This document shows, in pieces, positions 1 to 7,760 of a DNA stretch of 64,000 nt. The position numbers and the translations under genes were made by a program. Positions within the stretch are counted from its first letter, which is position 1. Every line of letters begins with the position of its first letter. A model generated the notes under the pieces. It saw only the letters and a program-made list of their open reading frames with translations, was not told the origin of the DNA and did not search any database. Source of the stretch: Secundilactobacillus yichangensis (GTDB taxonomy: Bacteria; Bacillota; Bacilli; Lactobacillales; Lactobacillaceae); the NCBI RefSeq assembly GCF_016861565.1, contig NZ_BOLK01000006.1, forward strand, positions 89,539 to 153,538, given 5' to 3'.

Positions 1-171
1 ACAACACTTTATTTTATACAGCTTTATACTACAACAAAAGCAACTTTAATAAAAGCCTAATTTACAAGGATTACGGCCTATTTTCGATTAAAAAATAAGT
101 CGGGATTATCCATGCTCCATCAGCCCTATTATTGCAGAAAGTTATGGTTTCTTACTAAAAATAAGTATGCA

Positions 172-216
172 AAAAAAACGGTCATTCTCCTCACTGGAAG
201 AATGACCGTTTTAATT
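172..216. terminator. Terminator after the exporter/DUF4811 operon
   Basis: An 11-bp stem (ACGGTCATTCT paired with AGAATGACCGT) is flanked by an A-run on the left and T-rich sequence on the right, so it could work in both directions. It lies just beyond the stop of the DUF4811 gene. The 171 bases before it hold AT-rich sequence with no gene or site I can support. Confidence 0.8.
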
Positions 217-252
217 TTAATTAGCGTTTAAACAGTATATAGCAAATTTTGA

Positions 253-975
253 TTACTTTTGAACCTGAGCAATTAGCTTCTTAATCGCTTGTGCTTGGAA
301 CTCAGCTGTCAATTGCTTCTGCAGCTTTGCCTGGTCAGCTTTGGACATGGCTGGGTTCTTCATCATAGCAGCTTGCATGCCCTTCATCACGAAAGCCTTA
401 CCTTGTTGCTTTAATTGTGCTTGATAAGTCTTGTTTTTCATTTGTTTTTGAAGAGCTTTAGATTGAGCAACTGAAAGAACCAGCCAGTTCTTGTTAACTT
501 CAATCTTGTTCGTCCGCTTATCAAACTTATGATTTTCACCAGTGAAACCAAACCAGAATTTGGCAGCATTATTCTTGTAACGCCAACGGGTAACCGTAGT
601 GGTCATCTGGGTTGTGCCGTTTACTCGGGTCAGCTTATTTTTGGTATCAGTATTTGCCTGAGTATGAACCGGCTTCTTAGCATTTTCACTACTCTTGTAA
701 ATGTATACTTGATGATTGTTCTTCGAACCGATTGGCTGGTAGAGAATCATCGACATTGATTTGTTCGGACTAACAGAATAGATATTCCTTGTCGTAGTCG
801 TCGTATACTGTTCCAAGCCATAATGGTGCTGCCAGTTCTTAACTGCATAAACACTAGAAACAACTAATCCTAAAAGCGCTAAAGTTGTTAAAATCACACT
901 TAATCCCTTATTTTCAATATAAATACAGAAAATAAAAGCTAAAACGGCGAATAGGCCAAGTAAAATTAAGATCAT
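253..975 (-). CDS. DUF4811 membrane-anchored protein, partner of drug exporter
   Basis: This 240-residue protein starts with two closely spaced hydrophobic segments (about residues 1-20 and 25-45). A basic, Lys/Gln-rich soluble part follows, rich in Thr near the membrane, with a helical C-terminus full of Gln and Lys. It matches what I know of the DUF4811 family, which in lactobacilli regularly sits directly after DHA2 multidrug permeases. Its start overlaps the permease stop by four bases (ATGA), so the two are very likely translationally coupled. The biochemical role is unknown; a helper of the exporter is inferred from context only. Confidence 0.75.
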   Translation of the reverse strand: MILILLGLFAVLAFIFCIYIENKGLSVILTTLALLGLVVSSVYAVKNWQHHYGLEQYTTTTTRNIYSVSPNKSMSMILYQPIGSKNNHQVYIYKSSENAKKPVHTQANTDTKNKLTRVNGTTQMTTTVTRWRYKNNAAKFWFGFTGENHKFDKRTNKIEVNKNWLVLSVAQSKALQKQMKNKTYQAQLKQQGKAFVMKGMQAAMMKNPAMSKADQAKLQKQLTAEFQAQAIKKLIAQVQK

Positions 976-2456
976 TTGCTTTCACCCCCATCTTTTTCGG
1001 TGTAATCACTAGCATCCCCACGGTTCTTCATGAAGAAGGCGGTGATGACAGCCAAGAAACAGAAGATAGCAGCAACAATGAAGGCCGCGTGATAACCGCT
1101 TAAAGTCGCATTGATAGCATGATCCTTATACGCTAATGGATCAGTCTTCAATAAGTGCTTACCTGGCATTCCGTCCTTAGTCACGTTAGTTAAGATACTG
1201 ATCAAGACAGCCGTCCCCACAGAACTGGCAATTTGCCGTTGCGTGTTGTTCACGGCAGTCCCATGACCAATCAGGTTAACTGGTAAAGCGTTCATACCAA
1301 CGGTTGTAGCAGGCATCATTGACATTGAAATCCCGAACATCCGAACGGCATAGAGGACAACGATGTAAGCTGTCGGCGTGTCTTTGGTAATGAAAATAAA
1401 TGGAATTGAACCCAGCGTTAAGAGAATCATACCCATAATAGATAGGTTCCTAGCACCGTAACGATCAACGGCACGACCCGTAATTGGACTCATAACAGCC
1501 ATCATAACGGCCCCAAATAACAGGGTTAGTCCGGAATGGAAAGCTGACATTCCCTTAACAATTTGCAGGTACATCGGAATCACCATTTCAACACCCACCA
1601 TGGCCATCATTGAGATGGAACTTAAAATTGCCGAGATGGTAAATGGTACTGAACGGTAAACCCGCATTTCCAAGAATGGGTCGTCCATCTTCAATTGACG
1701 CCAGATGAACAAACCAACAACGATTGCACCAACGATCAAAAAGCTGATTACTTTGGTGCTGCCCCAACCATCATCACCAACTGATGAGAAGCCATAAAGG
1801 ACACTACCAAAACCAATCGTAGACAGAATAACCGAAAGGACATCGATGCCTTCCTTTTTCGTCTCCAGAACGGGATGCATCCAGAAGAAACTGGCAATAA
1901 TCACTAATGCAAGAATTGGCAACGTCATGCCGAATAAATCACGCCAAGAGAAATTATCAATGACCCATCCTGAAAGGGTTGGACCAATAGCAGGTGCTAC
2001 ACCGATAACGATACCGGCAAGCCCCATGGCAGTCCCACGCCGTTCTGGCGGGAAAACTGATAACATGATTGTTTGAAGCAATGGCATGGTCACTCCAACA
2101 CCAATACCTTGGAGTAAACGACCCGTTAACAGGATACCAAAGTTGGAAGTTGGTGCGGTAAATGCAACCAGTGTTCCAGCAAAGAAAATTGTCATTGCGA
2201 CAATGTAGAGCCACTTGGTATTAAAACGTGTACTCAGCCAAGCACTGATTGGGATCATGATCCCGTTGACCAGCATAAACCCGGTAGTTAACCACTGAAC
2301 GGTTGAAGTTGAAACGTTGAACGCGTTCATTAAGGTCGGAAATGCTGTTGATAAAATGGTTTGATTGAGGACCGTACAGAATGTACCGACCAGTAAAATA
2401 ATGATCAATAACCCTCTGTTATAGGATTTCCCCTTTGTGTCTACTGCGTTACCCAC
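972..2456 (-). CDS. DHA2 family (EmrB/QacA-type) multidrug MFS exporter
   Basis: The 494-residue protein has about 14 hydrophobic segments, the usual number for the DHA2 branch of the major facilitator superfamily. Motif C of drug:H+ antiporters is visible near residue 155-165 (GVAPAIGPTLSG), and motif A-like GRLLQGIGVG lies just before it. It should export cationic or lipophilic toxic compounds in exchange for protons. The start is GTG, preceded by an AAGAAGG ribosome binding site. A MerR-type regulator is transcribed divergently, and both promoters share one palindrome, so local control is very likely. The substrate is not predictable. Confidence 0.88.
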   Translation of the reverse strand: MGNAVDTKGKSYNRGLLIIILLVGTFCTVLNQTILSTAFPTLMNAFNVSTSTVQWLTTGFMLVNGIMIPISAWLSTRFNTKWLYIVAMTIFFAGTLVAFTAPTSNFGILLTGRLLQGIGVGVTMPLLQTIMLSVFPPERRGTAMGLAGIVIGVAPAIGPTLSGWVIDNFSWRDLFGMTLPILALVIIASFFWMHPVLETKKEGIDVLSVILSTIGFGSVLYGFSSVGDDGWGSTKVISFLIVGAIVVGLFIWRQLKMDDPFLEMRVYRSVPFTISAILSSISMMAMVGVEMVIPMYLQIVKGMSAFHSGLTLLFGAVMMAVMSPITGRAVDRYGARNLSIMGMILLTLGSIPFIFITKDTPTAYIVVLYAVRMFGISMSMMPATTVGMNALPVNLIGHGTAVNNTQRQIASSVGTAVLISILTNVTKDGMPGKHLLKTDPLAYKDHAINATLSGYHAAFIVAAIFCFLAVITAFFMKNRGDASDYTEKDGGESK

Positions 2457-2504
2457 TAATTAAAACCTTCTTTTCTTGTTTTGCTTTTTTAACGACTGTC
2501 AACT

Positions 2505-2533
2505 ACTATAATAACTTGAAAGGTATTTGTCAA
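2505..2533 (-). promoter_or_regulatory. Promoter of exporter operon
   Basis: On the minus strand TTGACA (2533-2528) and TATAGT (2510-2505) are separated by 17 bases, a near-consensus vegetative promoter. The -35 box lies inside the left arm of the shared palindrome. Confidence 0.75.
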
Positions 2534-2546
2534 CTATCTTGACAAA
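2526..2546. promoter_or_regulatory. Palindromic operator shared by divergent exporter and regulator promoters
   Basis: TTTGTCAA and TTGACAAA form a perfect 8-bp inverted repeat with a 5-base spacer. Each arm contains the -35 hexamer of one of the two divergent promoters, so a dimer bound here would control both transcripts. The likely ligand is the adjacent MerR-type protein (inference). Confidence 0.6.
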
Positions 2547-2566
2547 TTTATTCTATTATATATACT
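2539..2566 (+). promoter_or_regulatory. Promoter of MerR-type regulator gene
   Basis: TTGACA (2539-2544) and TATACT (2561-2566) are 16 bases apart. The -35 box lies in the right arm of the shared palindrome, which suggests autoregulation. Confidence 0.6.
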
Positions 2567-2674
2567 GGTTATTATGAAATAGGATAGACACGTTATTAAA
2601 TATAACAATTGGAACCCTGTTCTAATAGGGAAGAAAACCGTTACAATAAGTATTTGATGAGAAGAGGAATAAAT

Positions 2675-3112
2675 TTGAACACTGAGGAACACGATGCATT
2701 TGCGACTTTCTCCAAGAAAGTTAATTGGCACCTGGGTATCGGTGATGTCTCTGCGGCTACTGGTGTATCGCAGAGTCAACTGAGGTACTGGGAACAAAAA
2801 GGTTATATTAGTAGTGAAAAAGTGAATGGTCAAAACCGAAAATATTCATACCATACGTTGATCCGGGTTTTCATGATCAATAACTACATTAACCAGGGGT
2901 TTACTTTGACAGCTGCCGAAAAAAAGGCGTCAGCTCACCGAGAAACGATGGATCTATTGAAGCGTTCGATGATTGACCGTTTTCAAGGAATCAGTAAAAT
3001 CGATGGTTACCCCGCTATTAATTTAGGCTTTGTAGATGACCAGCAAACCAAGATTCTCTACTTGGTCGTTAAAGAAGACCGTACTGATGTTAAAATTGTT
3101 GAACAACATTAA
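2675..3112 (+). CDS. MerR-family transcriptional regulator
   Basis: A 145-residue protein if read from the TTG at 2675, which follows AGAAGAGG at a normal distance; an in-frame ATG at 2609 lacks a ribosome binding site and would overlap the promoter zone. Residues about 20-85 form a MerR winged-helix domain (GDVSAATGVSQSQLRYWEQKG, then NGQNRKYSYHTLIRV). The C-terminal part is short and lacks the long dimerisation helix and ligand domain of large MerR proteins, as in the GlnR/TnrA-like small members. It is divergent from the multidrug exporter and probably senses an exporter substrate (inference). Confidence 0.85.
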   Translation: MNTEEHDAFATFSKKVNWHLGIGDVSAATGVSQSQLRYWEQKGYISSEKVNGQNRKYSYHTLIRVFMINNYINQGFTLTAAEKKASAHRETMDLLKRSMIDRFQGISKIDGYPAINLGFVDDQQTKILYLVVKEDRTDVKIVEQH

Positions 3113-3123
3113 TATTTTTTACT

Positions 3124-3169
3124 CAAAAACGGATTTCCCAGCATTTTATGACTGGAAAATCCGTTTTTG
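3124..3169. terminator. Bidirectional terminator between merR-type gene and DUF4097 gene
   Basis: AAAAACGGATTT and its complement AAATCCGTTTTT flank a short inner stem (CCAG with CTGG). A-runs and T-runs on opposite sides suit termination of both converging transcripts. Confidence 0.8.
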
Positions 3170-3173
3170 TTGT

Positions 3174-4109
3174 TTAATATGCGACCGTGACATCTCCATT
3201 TGAAGAACTAAGCTCAAAGGATTGCCCGTTTGGTTTGACTTTACCGTAATCGTGACGATTCTTACCATAAATACTAGTATCACCAGTTGAACTATTTGCG
3301 TGAATAGCGAGGTTAGCTCGAGGAATAATATGAGCCGTGATATCGCCGTCATCGGCATTCGCAGTTAACGTGCTCTTCACCGATTGATCCTCCAAGTTTA
3401 ATTCCCCACTAGCGCTCGTAACACTGAGGTTTTGCCAGCGGTTGTTATTGAGTACCACATCGCCATCAGCTGAATGAACGCGGCTATCAGCCTTCGTAAA
3501 ATTACTGTTACGAATCGTGATATCACCCGATGAATCAATATTTAATCCGCGGTCAAAAGTGACACCATTCATTGTAATATCGCCATAATTTTGATGCGGC
3601 ATGGTCATCTCCTTGGTGACCGTCGTATTTTCAAGATTCAAATCACCATAACCGGTACTATTCAAGCTTTCAACTGTTAAATCACTGACGTGTAAACTCA
3701 TTTCGCCTTGATTATCAATGGTTTTGATTTGGGTTTTCTTCGGCACCGTAACATCGATTGTTTGCGAACCGTTATCCATACCAAAATCACCAAACATGAA
3801 GTGGGTCCTGGAATGGCCGGAAATAGAAAGTGTATGACCAGAAATGCGCGTTTTAATTTGATTGCTCTTCTGCGCATGTACGGTTACCTTGGCAACGTTA
3901 CCCTGATGGATGGCAATTGGACCGTAGTTCGAACCCTCAAGATTAATGGTATCAACGTCTTTGATTTCTCGTGAATACGAAGTCCTTCGATCGGTTTTGA
4001 GGCCATTGTCCCAATAGATGGACTTGACGCCACCCTGTCCAATACCAATAGCCAGCATGATTCCGCCAATGATCAAGATGATGATGCCCGTAATAAATGT
4101 CTTTTTCAT
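3174..4109 (-). CDS. DUF4097-type beta-strand repeat surface protein
   Basis: The 311-residue protein has one N-terminal membrane segment (about residues 5-25, signal anchor) and then an extracellular domain of repeated short beta strands. The recurring pattern is 'GDI/GDL-x-hydrophobic-x-N/hydrophobic', as in SSGDITI, ADGDVVL, SSTGDTS and SSNGDVTV, typical of the DUF4097 right-handed beta-solenoid-like family. It is the last gene of the PadR-DUF1700-DUF4097 operon; its ATG overlaps the DUF1700 stop by four bases. Such trios are found next to envelope-stress systems in Firmicutes, but the molecular role is not established. Confidence 0.82.
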   Translation of the reverse strand: MKKTFITGIIILIIGGIMLAIGIGQGGVKSIYWDNGLKTDRRTSYSREIKDVDTINLEGSNYGPIAIHQGNVAKVTVHAQKSNQIKTRISGHTLSISGHSRTHFMFGDFGMDNGSQTIDVTVPKKTQIKTIDNQGEMSLHVSDLTVESLNSTGYGDLNLENTTVTKEMTMPHQNYGDITMNGVTFDRGLNIDSSGDITIRNSNFTKADSRVHSADGDVVLNNNRWQNLSVTSASGELNLEDQSVKSTLTANADDGDITAHIIPRANLAIHANSSTGDTSIYGKNRHDYGKVKPNGQSFELSSSNGDVTVAY

Positions 4110-4744
4110 TTGTGGTCACGCTCCTTTTCCGCCTGATTCTTAGACTTCAGCTTACCGTATAACCAGCGACTAGCCGATAACGTCACGTGAATGGCACCAC
4201 TAATCAGCCACTTAAACGCTGGGATAAGGGCAACGAAGAGTCCAATCACGCACAAACCGGCACCAACGTATACCAATCCGGTAGACATCGATTGCGCCAT
4301 AATGCCAACACCAACACCGAACACAAAGATACCAGCGACTGCAAGGGAGAAGATCATGACTACAAGCGCAAAAATGATTGCTGCCGCGCCGACTAATAAG
4401 CCAAACAAGGTCGCCAGCACGCCAATTGCTAATGGAATCGTCAATGGTGTGGAGAGGATAGCTAAGACAATCAGCCAAATCGTCCGAACCTGGGTCTTCG
4501 ATTGAGCAGCCCGGCTACGCATGGTTTGTCCTTCCTTTTCCGGTGCATCCAGCAGCCGAATTGAATAATCAGCTAATACTTTCCGCGCTAGCTGACGTGG
4601 TGAACCTAATTCTTCGACACTGGCCTCATAACTCTCAAAACCACCGTCCGCTAAATATTCAGAGTAAAAGCTCACAACTTCGTCTAACTCAGCCTCACTT
4701 AGCTGATTCAGATAACTTTTGAACTCCGCAATGTATTTATCCAT
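4106..4744 (-). CDS. DUF1700 membrane protein
   Basis: About 212 residues from the ATG at 4744; a second ATG 12 bases upstream lies immediately after AGGGG and is too close to it. The N-terminal 75 residues are acidic and helical (YLNQLSEAELDEVVSFYSEY; 'GSPRQLARKVLADY'), the hallmark of DUF1700 (HAAS domain). Four or so hydrophobic segments follow, including a Gly-rich pair near residues 100-150. It overlaps the PadR gene upstream and the DUF4097 gene downstream, so the three are one translationally coupled operon. Members of this family are thought to link a PadR-regulated signal to the membrane, but function remains unclear. Confidence 0.82.
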   Translation of the reverse strand: MDKYIAEFKSYLNQLSEAELDEVVSFYSEYLADGGFESYEASVEELGSPRQLARKVLADYSIRLLDAPEKEGQTMRSRAAQSKTQVRTIWLIVLAILSTPLTIPLAIGVLATLFGLLVGAAAIIFALVVMIFSLAVAGIFVFGVGVGIMAQSMSTGLVYVGAGLCVIGLFVALIPAFKWLISGAIHVTLSASRWLYGKLKSKNQAEKERDHK

Positions 4745-5057
4745 GATTGATTTCATCCCCTAACATTGAATCGATGCCTAACTTGAAGTCCTTCCACTCG
4801 CCTTGAATGGTTGCCAATCGTTCTTTACCGTCTGCTGTAATCTGGTAGTAACGGCGATTACGACCCTGATATGGTTCATCATAAGTTGTTAACCAGCCGT
4901 TTTTCTTAAGCCGACGCAAAACCGGGTACATCGTCGACTCGGAAACTTTGATGGCTTGCTGAACCCGCTGCGTTAGCGCATAACCGTAATAGTCCTGCTG
5001 CGCCAAGATAGCCAGCACGCTGCCATCTAATAGTTCGGAACTCACTTGAATGGCCAC
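4737..5057 (-). CDS. PadR-family transcriptional regulator
   Basis: A 106-residue winged-helix protein with the standard PadR layout: LDGSVLAILAQQDYYGYALTQ near the start, ESTMYPVLRRLKKNGWL as recognition helix, then a beta wing (GRNRRYYQIT) and a C-terminal dimerisation helix. The GTG start at 5057 has a full AGGAGG eight bases upstream; the nearby ATG triplets are out of frame and run into a stop. It heads the operon with DUF1700 and DUF4097 genes. A 7-7-7 palindrome covering its -10 box suggests autorepression. Confidence 0.88.
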   Translation of the reverse strand: MAIQVSSELLDGSVLAILAQQDYYGYALTQRVQQAIKVSESTMYPVLRRLKKNGWLTTYDEPYQGRNRRYYQITADGKERLATIQGEWKDFKLGIDSMLGDEINHG

Positions 5058-5074
5058 ATCATTTACCTCCTACA

Positions 5075-5106
5075 ATATTATACGTCATATAATATAATTC
5101 CATCAA
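5075..5106 (-). promoter_or_regulatory. PadR promoter with overlapping inverted repeat
   Basis: On the minus strand TTGATG (5106-5101) and TATAAT (5082-5077) are 18 bases apart. ATATTAT and ATAATAT (5075-5095, 7-base spacer) form a perfect palindrome over the -10 box, a probable PadR operator. Confidence 0.55.
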
Positions 5107-5202
5107 TAGTGTACATGAGTCGTTTAAGATTGTCAATTTAAAATGATTGCTCCAAGTGAAAGCGCTATAATGGAAACAGTAAACTTCTAGGAGGTAATCA
5201 TC

Positions 5203-5637
5203 ATCACAACAAAAGAAACCTATACCAATGTTCTGGAGAACGCGACTAACCTGGCTGTAGCAACCGAATCATTAGCTGGCCATACACCAAACGTCCGAAC
5301 CGTGAACTTTCTTTATTTCCCAAATGAATCAGAAAACACCGTGTATTTTGCAACATCCAAGAATACAGACAAGGTTAAGGAACTAGCTGCTAACAGCCAG
5401 ATTTCCTTTACAACTACCCCAATGTCACCACAAGATGCCAGTACCGTACGTGTCACTGGTGCTGATACCAAGATGGTTAACGACCGTCGCAGCGAACTCT
5501 TTGAGGCCATGGATAAGAAATACGCCAGCTTTAAGATGTTCGATCAAAAGGCTCGCGACAACATGAACGTCTACGCTGCCACCTTTAAAGAAGCAGAAGT
5601 CTTTGGTCACGGGACTGATAAGATTTCTTTTAATTAA
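5203..5637 (+). CDS. Pyridoxamine 5'-phosphate oxidase-like (general stress protein 26-type) protein, ATC start
   Basis: The reading frame encodes a split-barrel flavin-binding-like protein. Residues 'NLAVATES', 'PNVRTVNFLYF' and 'VYFATSKNTDKVKEL' match the N-terminal strands of the family. Those strands begin well upstream of the first GTG (5302), so translation must start earlier. An AGGAGG at 5189-5194 is followed by three in-frame ATC codons (5197, 5200, 5203) and no ATG, GTG or TTG; an in-frame TAG at 5188 blocks anything farther upstream. From ATC 5203 the protein would be 144 residues, normal for the family. Either a rare ATC start is used, or the start codon has been mutated. A TATAAT box lies at 5166-5171. 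Confidence 0.7.
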   Translation: MTTKETYTNVLENATNLAVATESLAGHTPNVRTVNFLYFPNESENTVYFATSKNTDKVKELAANSQISFTTTPMSPQDASTVRVTGADTKMVNDRRSELFEAMDKKYASFKMFDQKARDNMNVYAATFKEAEVFGHGTDKISFN

Positions 5638-5658
5638 CTCATTTCAAACGAGAACAAA

Positions 5659-5706
5659 ACAAGCCTGCTTTTTCGCCGTTATTGGCTGAAAAAGCAGGCT
5701 TATTTA
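5659..5706 (+). terminator. Terminator of PNPOx-like gene
   Basis: AAGCCTGCTTTTTC and GAAAAAGCAGGCTT form a 14-bp stem with a 13-base loop just after the stop codon, followed by TATTTAT. Confidence 0.8.
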
Positions 5707-5711
5707 TGTAA

Positions 5712-5733
5712 TAAAAAGTCCCCACTTGGGACA
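5712..5733 (-). terminator. Terminator of argCJBD operon
   Basis: On the minus strand GTCCC-AAGTG-GGGAC is followed by TTTTTATT, a compact intrinsic terminator. The roughly 125 bases between it and the argD stop hold no other feature I can see. Confidence 0.65.
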
Positions 5734-5857
5734 CTTTCAAAAAACGGAGAGGTGTGTGGGGCGCAATTAGTTTCATTATAAAGAAAGCAGATACATACGT
5801 CAAACAATAAAAATCTTAGATTTATTATAAAAAGATTGCAAAACCTTCTTCCAATTT

Positions 5858-7009
5858 CTATTGCTCATCTAACGTCTGATAAATAGTCTGAAGGCCACTC
5901 AGCAAATCTGTCTTACTCATCACTAATGGCGGTAACAGCCGCAAGGTATTACCAACAGCAGATAAAGTCAATAATCCCTTTTGATGCAGGGCTTTAATGA
6001 CGTCGTTAACTGGCAGTTCATCCGTCAGGTGAATCCCAATCATCAGACCACGGCCGCTAATCGACTTAACCACTTTTAAGTCTTCAAAATGATCCAGTTT
6101 TTCCCAAACGGCTACTGACTTATCCCGCACGTCTTCAAGAAAAGCTGGTGTTAACTGTGTCAAAACTGCTTGAGCAGCCGACATCGTCAACGGATTACCA
6201 GCAAAGGTTGATCCATGGGTGCCAGGACCAAATGCAGGCCCCAGATTAGCCTTGCCAATCATCGCACCAACCGGTAACCCGTTAGCCAGCGCTTTAGCGG
6301 AAGTCACAATGTCCGGATCCAGACCGACACCCTGGTAAGCAAACTTGTACCCAGTCCGGCCAATCCCCGTTTGAACTTCATCAACGATCAACAAGGTGTT
6401 TGTGGCCTTACATTTATCTTGAACCGCATGGAGCCAGTCTTGATCGCCAACGATGACGCCACCCTCACCCTGAATGACTTCAAGGATCACTGCGGCAAGA
6501 TCATCCGTAATGGCATCCAAAGAAGCTTCATCATTGTAGTCCACGAAACTAATGTCTGGGACTAACGGTGCAAACCCTTCCTTAATATGGTCGTTACCGG
6601 TCATCGACATTGAGCCATAAGTCCGACCGTGAAATGAGTGGTTGAATGACAGGACTTTTGTTTTGCCAGTAGCTTTACGGGCTAATTTCAAGGCAGCTTC
6701 ATTTGCTTCAGTTCCGGAATTAGCAAAGAAGACTAATTTATCTTCATCACCCACCAGCAATTCAGCAACGGCTTCCTGCAAATGGTTTTGATACAGGTTA
6801 GAAATGTGCCACATCTTGGTTAATTGTACGTTCACAGCGTTTTGAATCTTAGCGTTTTGATAACCAAAGTTGCACACCCCAATACCCGAGGTGAAATCTA
6901 AGTAGTCCTGACCCTGATCATCGGTCACAATCACCCCGTTGCCAGAAATCGGCTCGAAATCAAACCGGTCATATGTTGGAAATACATGTGTCATACTCAT
7001 TTCAATCAT
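5858..7009 (-). CDS. argD: Acetylornithine aminotransferase (ArgD)
   Basis: A 383-residue class III PLP enzyme that moves an amino group from glutamate to N-acetylglutamate semialdehyde to give N-acetylornithine in the cytoplasm. Visible signatures include the cofactor segment FFANSGTEANEAALKLAR, the Asp-containing ILIVDEVQTGIGRTG-type stretch, and the PLP lysine in SAKALANGLPVGA. The length is typical of ArgD. It is the last gene of argCJBD and its start overlaps argB by eight bases. A GGAGG lies four bases before the first ATG; later in-frame ATGs (codons 4 and 6) are farther away. Confidence 0.95.
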   Translation of the reverse strand: MIEMSMTHVFPTYDRFDFEPISGNGVIVTDDQGQDYLDFTSGIGVCNFGYQNAKIQNAVNVQLTKMWHISNLYQNHLQEAVAELLVGDEDKLVFFANSGTEANEAALKLARKATGKTKVLSFNHSFHGRTYGSMSMTGNDHIKEGFAPLVPDISFVDYNDEASLDAITDDLAAVILEVIQGEGGVIVGDQDWLHAVQDKCKATNTLLIVDEVQTGIGRTGYKFAYQGVGLDPDIVTSAKALANGLPVGAMIGKANLGPAFGPGTHGSTFAGNPLTMSAAQAVLTQLTPAFLEDVRDKSVAVWEKLDHFEDLKVVKSISGRGLMIGIHLTDELPVNDVIKALHQKGLLTLSAVGNTLRLLPPLVMSKTDLLSGLQTIYQTLDEQ

Positions 7010-7745
7010 TTGCCTCCATTTTTAAAGTTGTCCCTGGATGGGTTAATTGATCCGTTATGCGTACTGCATGAACCCCTGCGTGTACGGCTCTGACTGCAGC
7101 GGAAAGTTTCGGCTGCATCCCATCCGTAATTACTTTTTCTTCTATTAATTGTGGCAAATCCTGTGGAATCATAGCAGAGATCACTTTGCCATCTTTCAAA
7201 ACGCCTGGCACATCCGTCAGTAAATAAAGCTGACTGGCTTTCAAAAGCCGAGCAACGTCAGCTGCCGCAGTATCAGCGTTCACGTTCAGCCAGTCGCCTT
7301 CCCGCGTCAGGGCAAGTGGTGCTAACACACCGATTTGACTGTTTAAAATCTTTGAGAGTGCCAGCTCGTTTACACCAGTGATGCTACCAACCGCACCATA
7401 TGTCGCTTGATCCACATAGGTCCCCGTCAGCAGCTGCTGATCGGACGCGTTCAAACCAATGGCTGCTAAACCTTCGTTTGCTAGCCGCATTAATAAGGCT
7501 GGTTGGGTATTACCCAACAGCACCATTTTAGTAAGTGACAGTGTCTCAGCATCCGTTACCCGAATCCCGTTTTTCTTATAAGTAGGGATGTTCATCTTTG
7601 CTGACAACTGAGAAATTTGCGGACCGCCACCGTGAATCAATAACACTTTTTTACCGGCCTGACGCCATTGACGCAGCTGTTCAAAGAAATCTTTGTGCAG
7701 TTTTGAGATGGCGTTACCGCCGATTTTAACAATGATAAGATTCAC
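7002..7745 (-). CDS. argB: Acetylglutamate kinase (ArgB)
   Basis: The 247-residue amino-acid-kinase-fold protein phosphorylates N-acetylglutamate, the second step of the acetylated ornithine pathway. The N-terminal IIVKIGGNAIS strand-loop binds ATP phosphates, LLIHGGGPQIS is the second glycine loop, and NVNADTAAADVA binds substrate and nucleotide. It is shorter at the N-terminus than arginine-inhibited hexameric kinases, which carry an extra N-terminal helix, so it may be less sensitive to arginine (inference). The start is GTG after GGGAGCG. It sits between argJ and argD in the same operon. Confidence 0.95.
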   Translation of the reverse strand: MNLIIVKIGGNAISKLHKDFFEQLRQWRQAGKKVLLIHGGGPQISQLSAKMNIPTYKKNGIRVTDAETLSLTKMVLLGNTQPALLMRLANEGLAAIGLNASDQQLLTGTYVDQATYGAVGSITGVNELALSKILNSQIGVLAPLALTREGDWLNVNADTAAADVARLLKASQLYLLTDVPGVLKDGKVISAMIPQDLPQLIEEKVITDGMQPKLSAAVRAVHAGVHAVRITDQLTHPGTTLKMEAND

Positions 7746-7760
7746 GATTTACGCTCCCTT

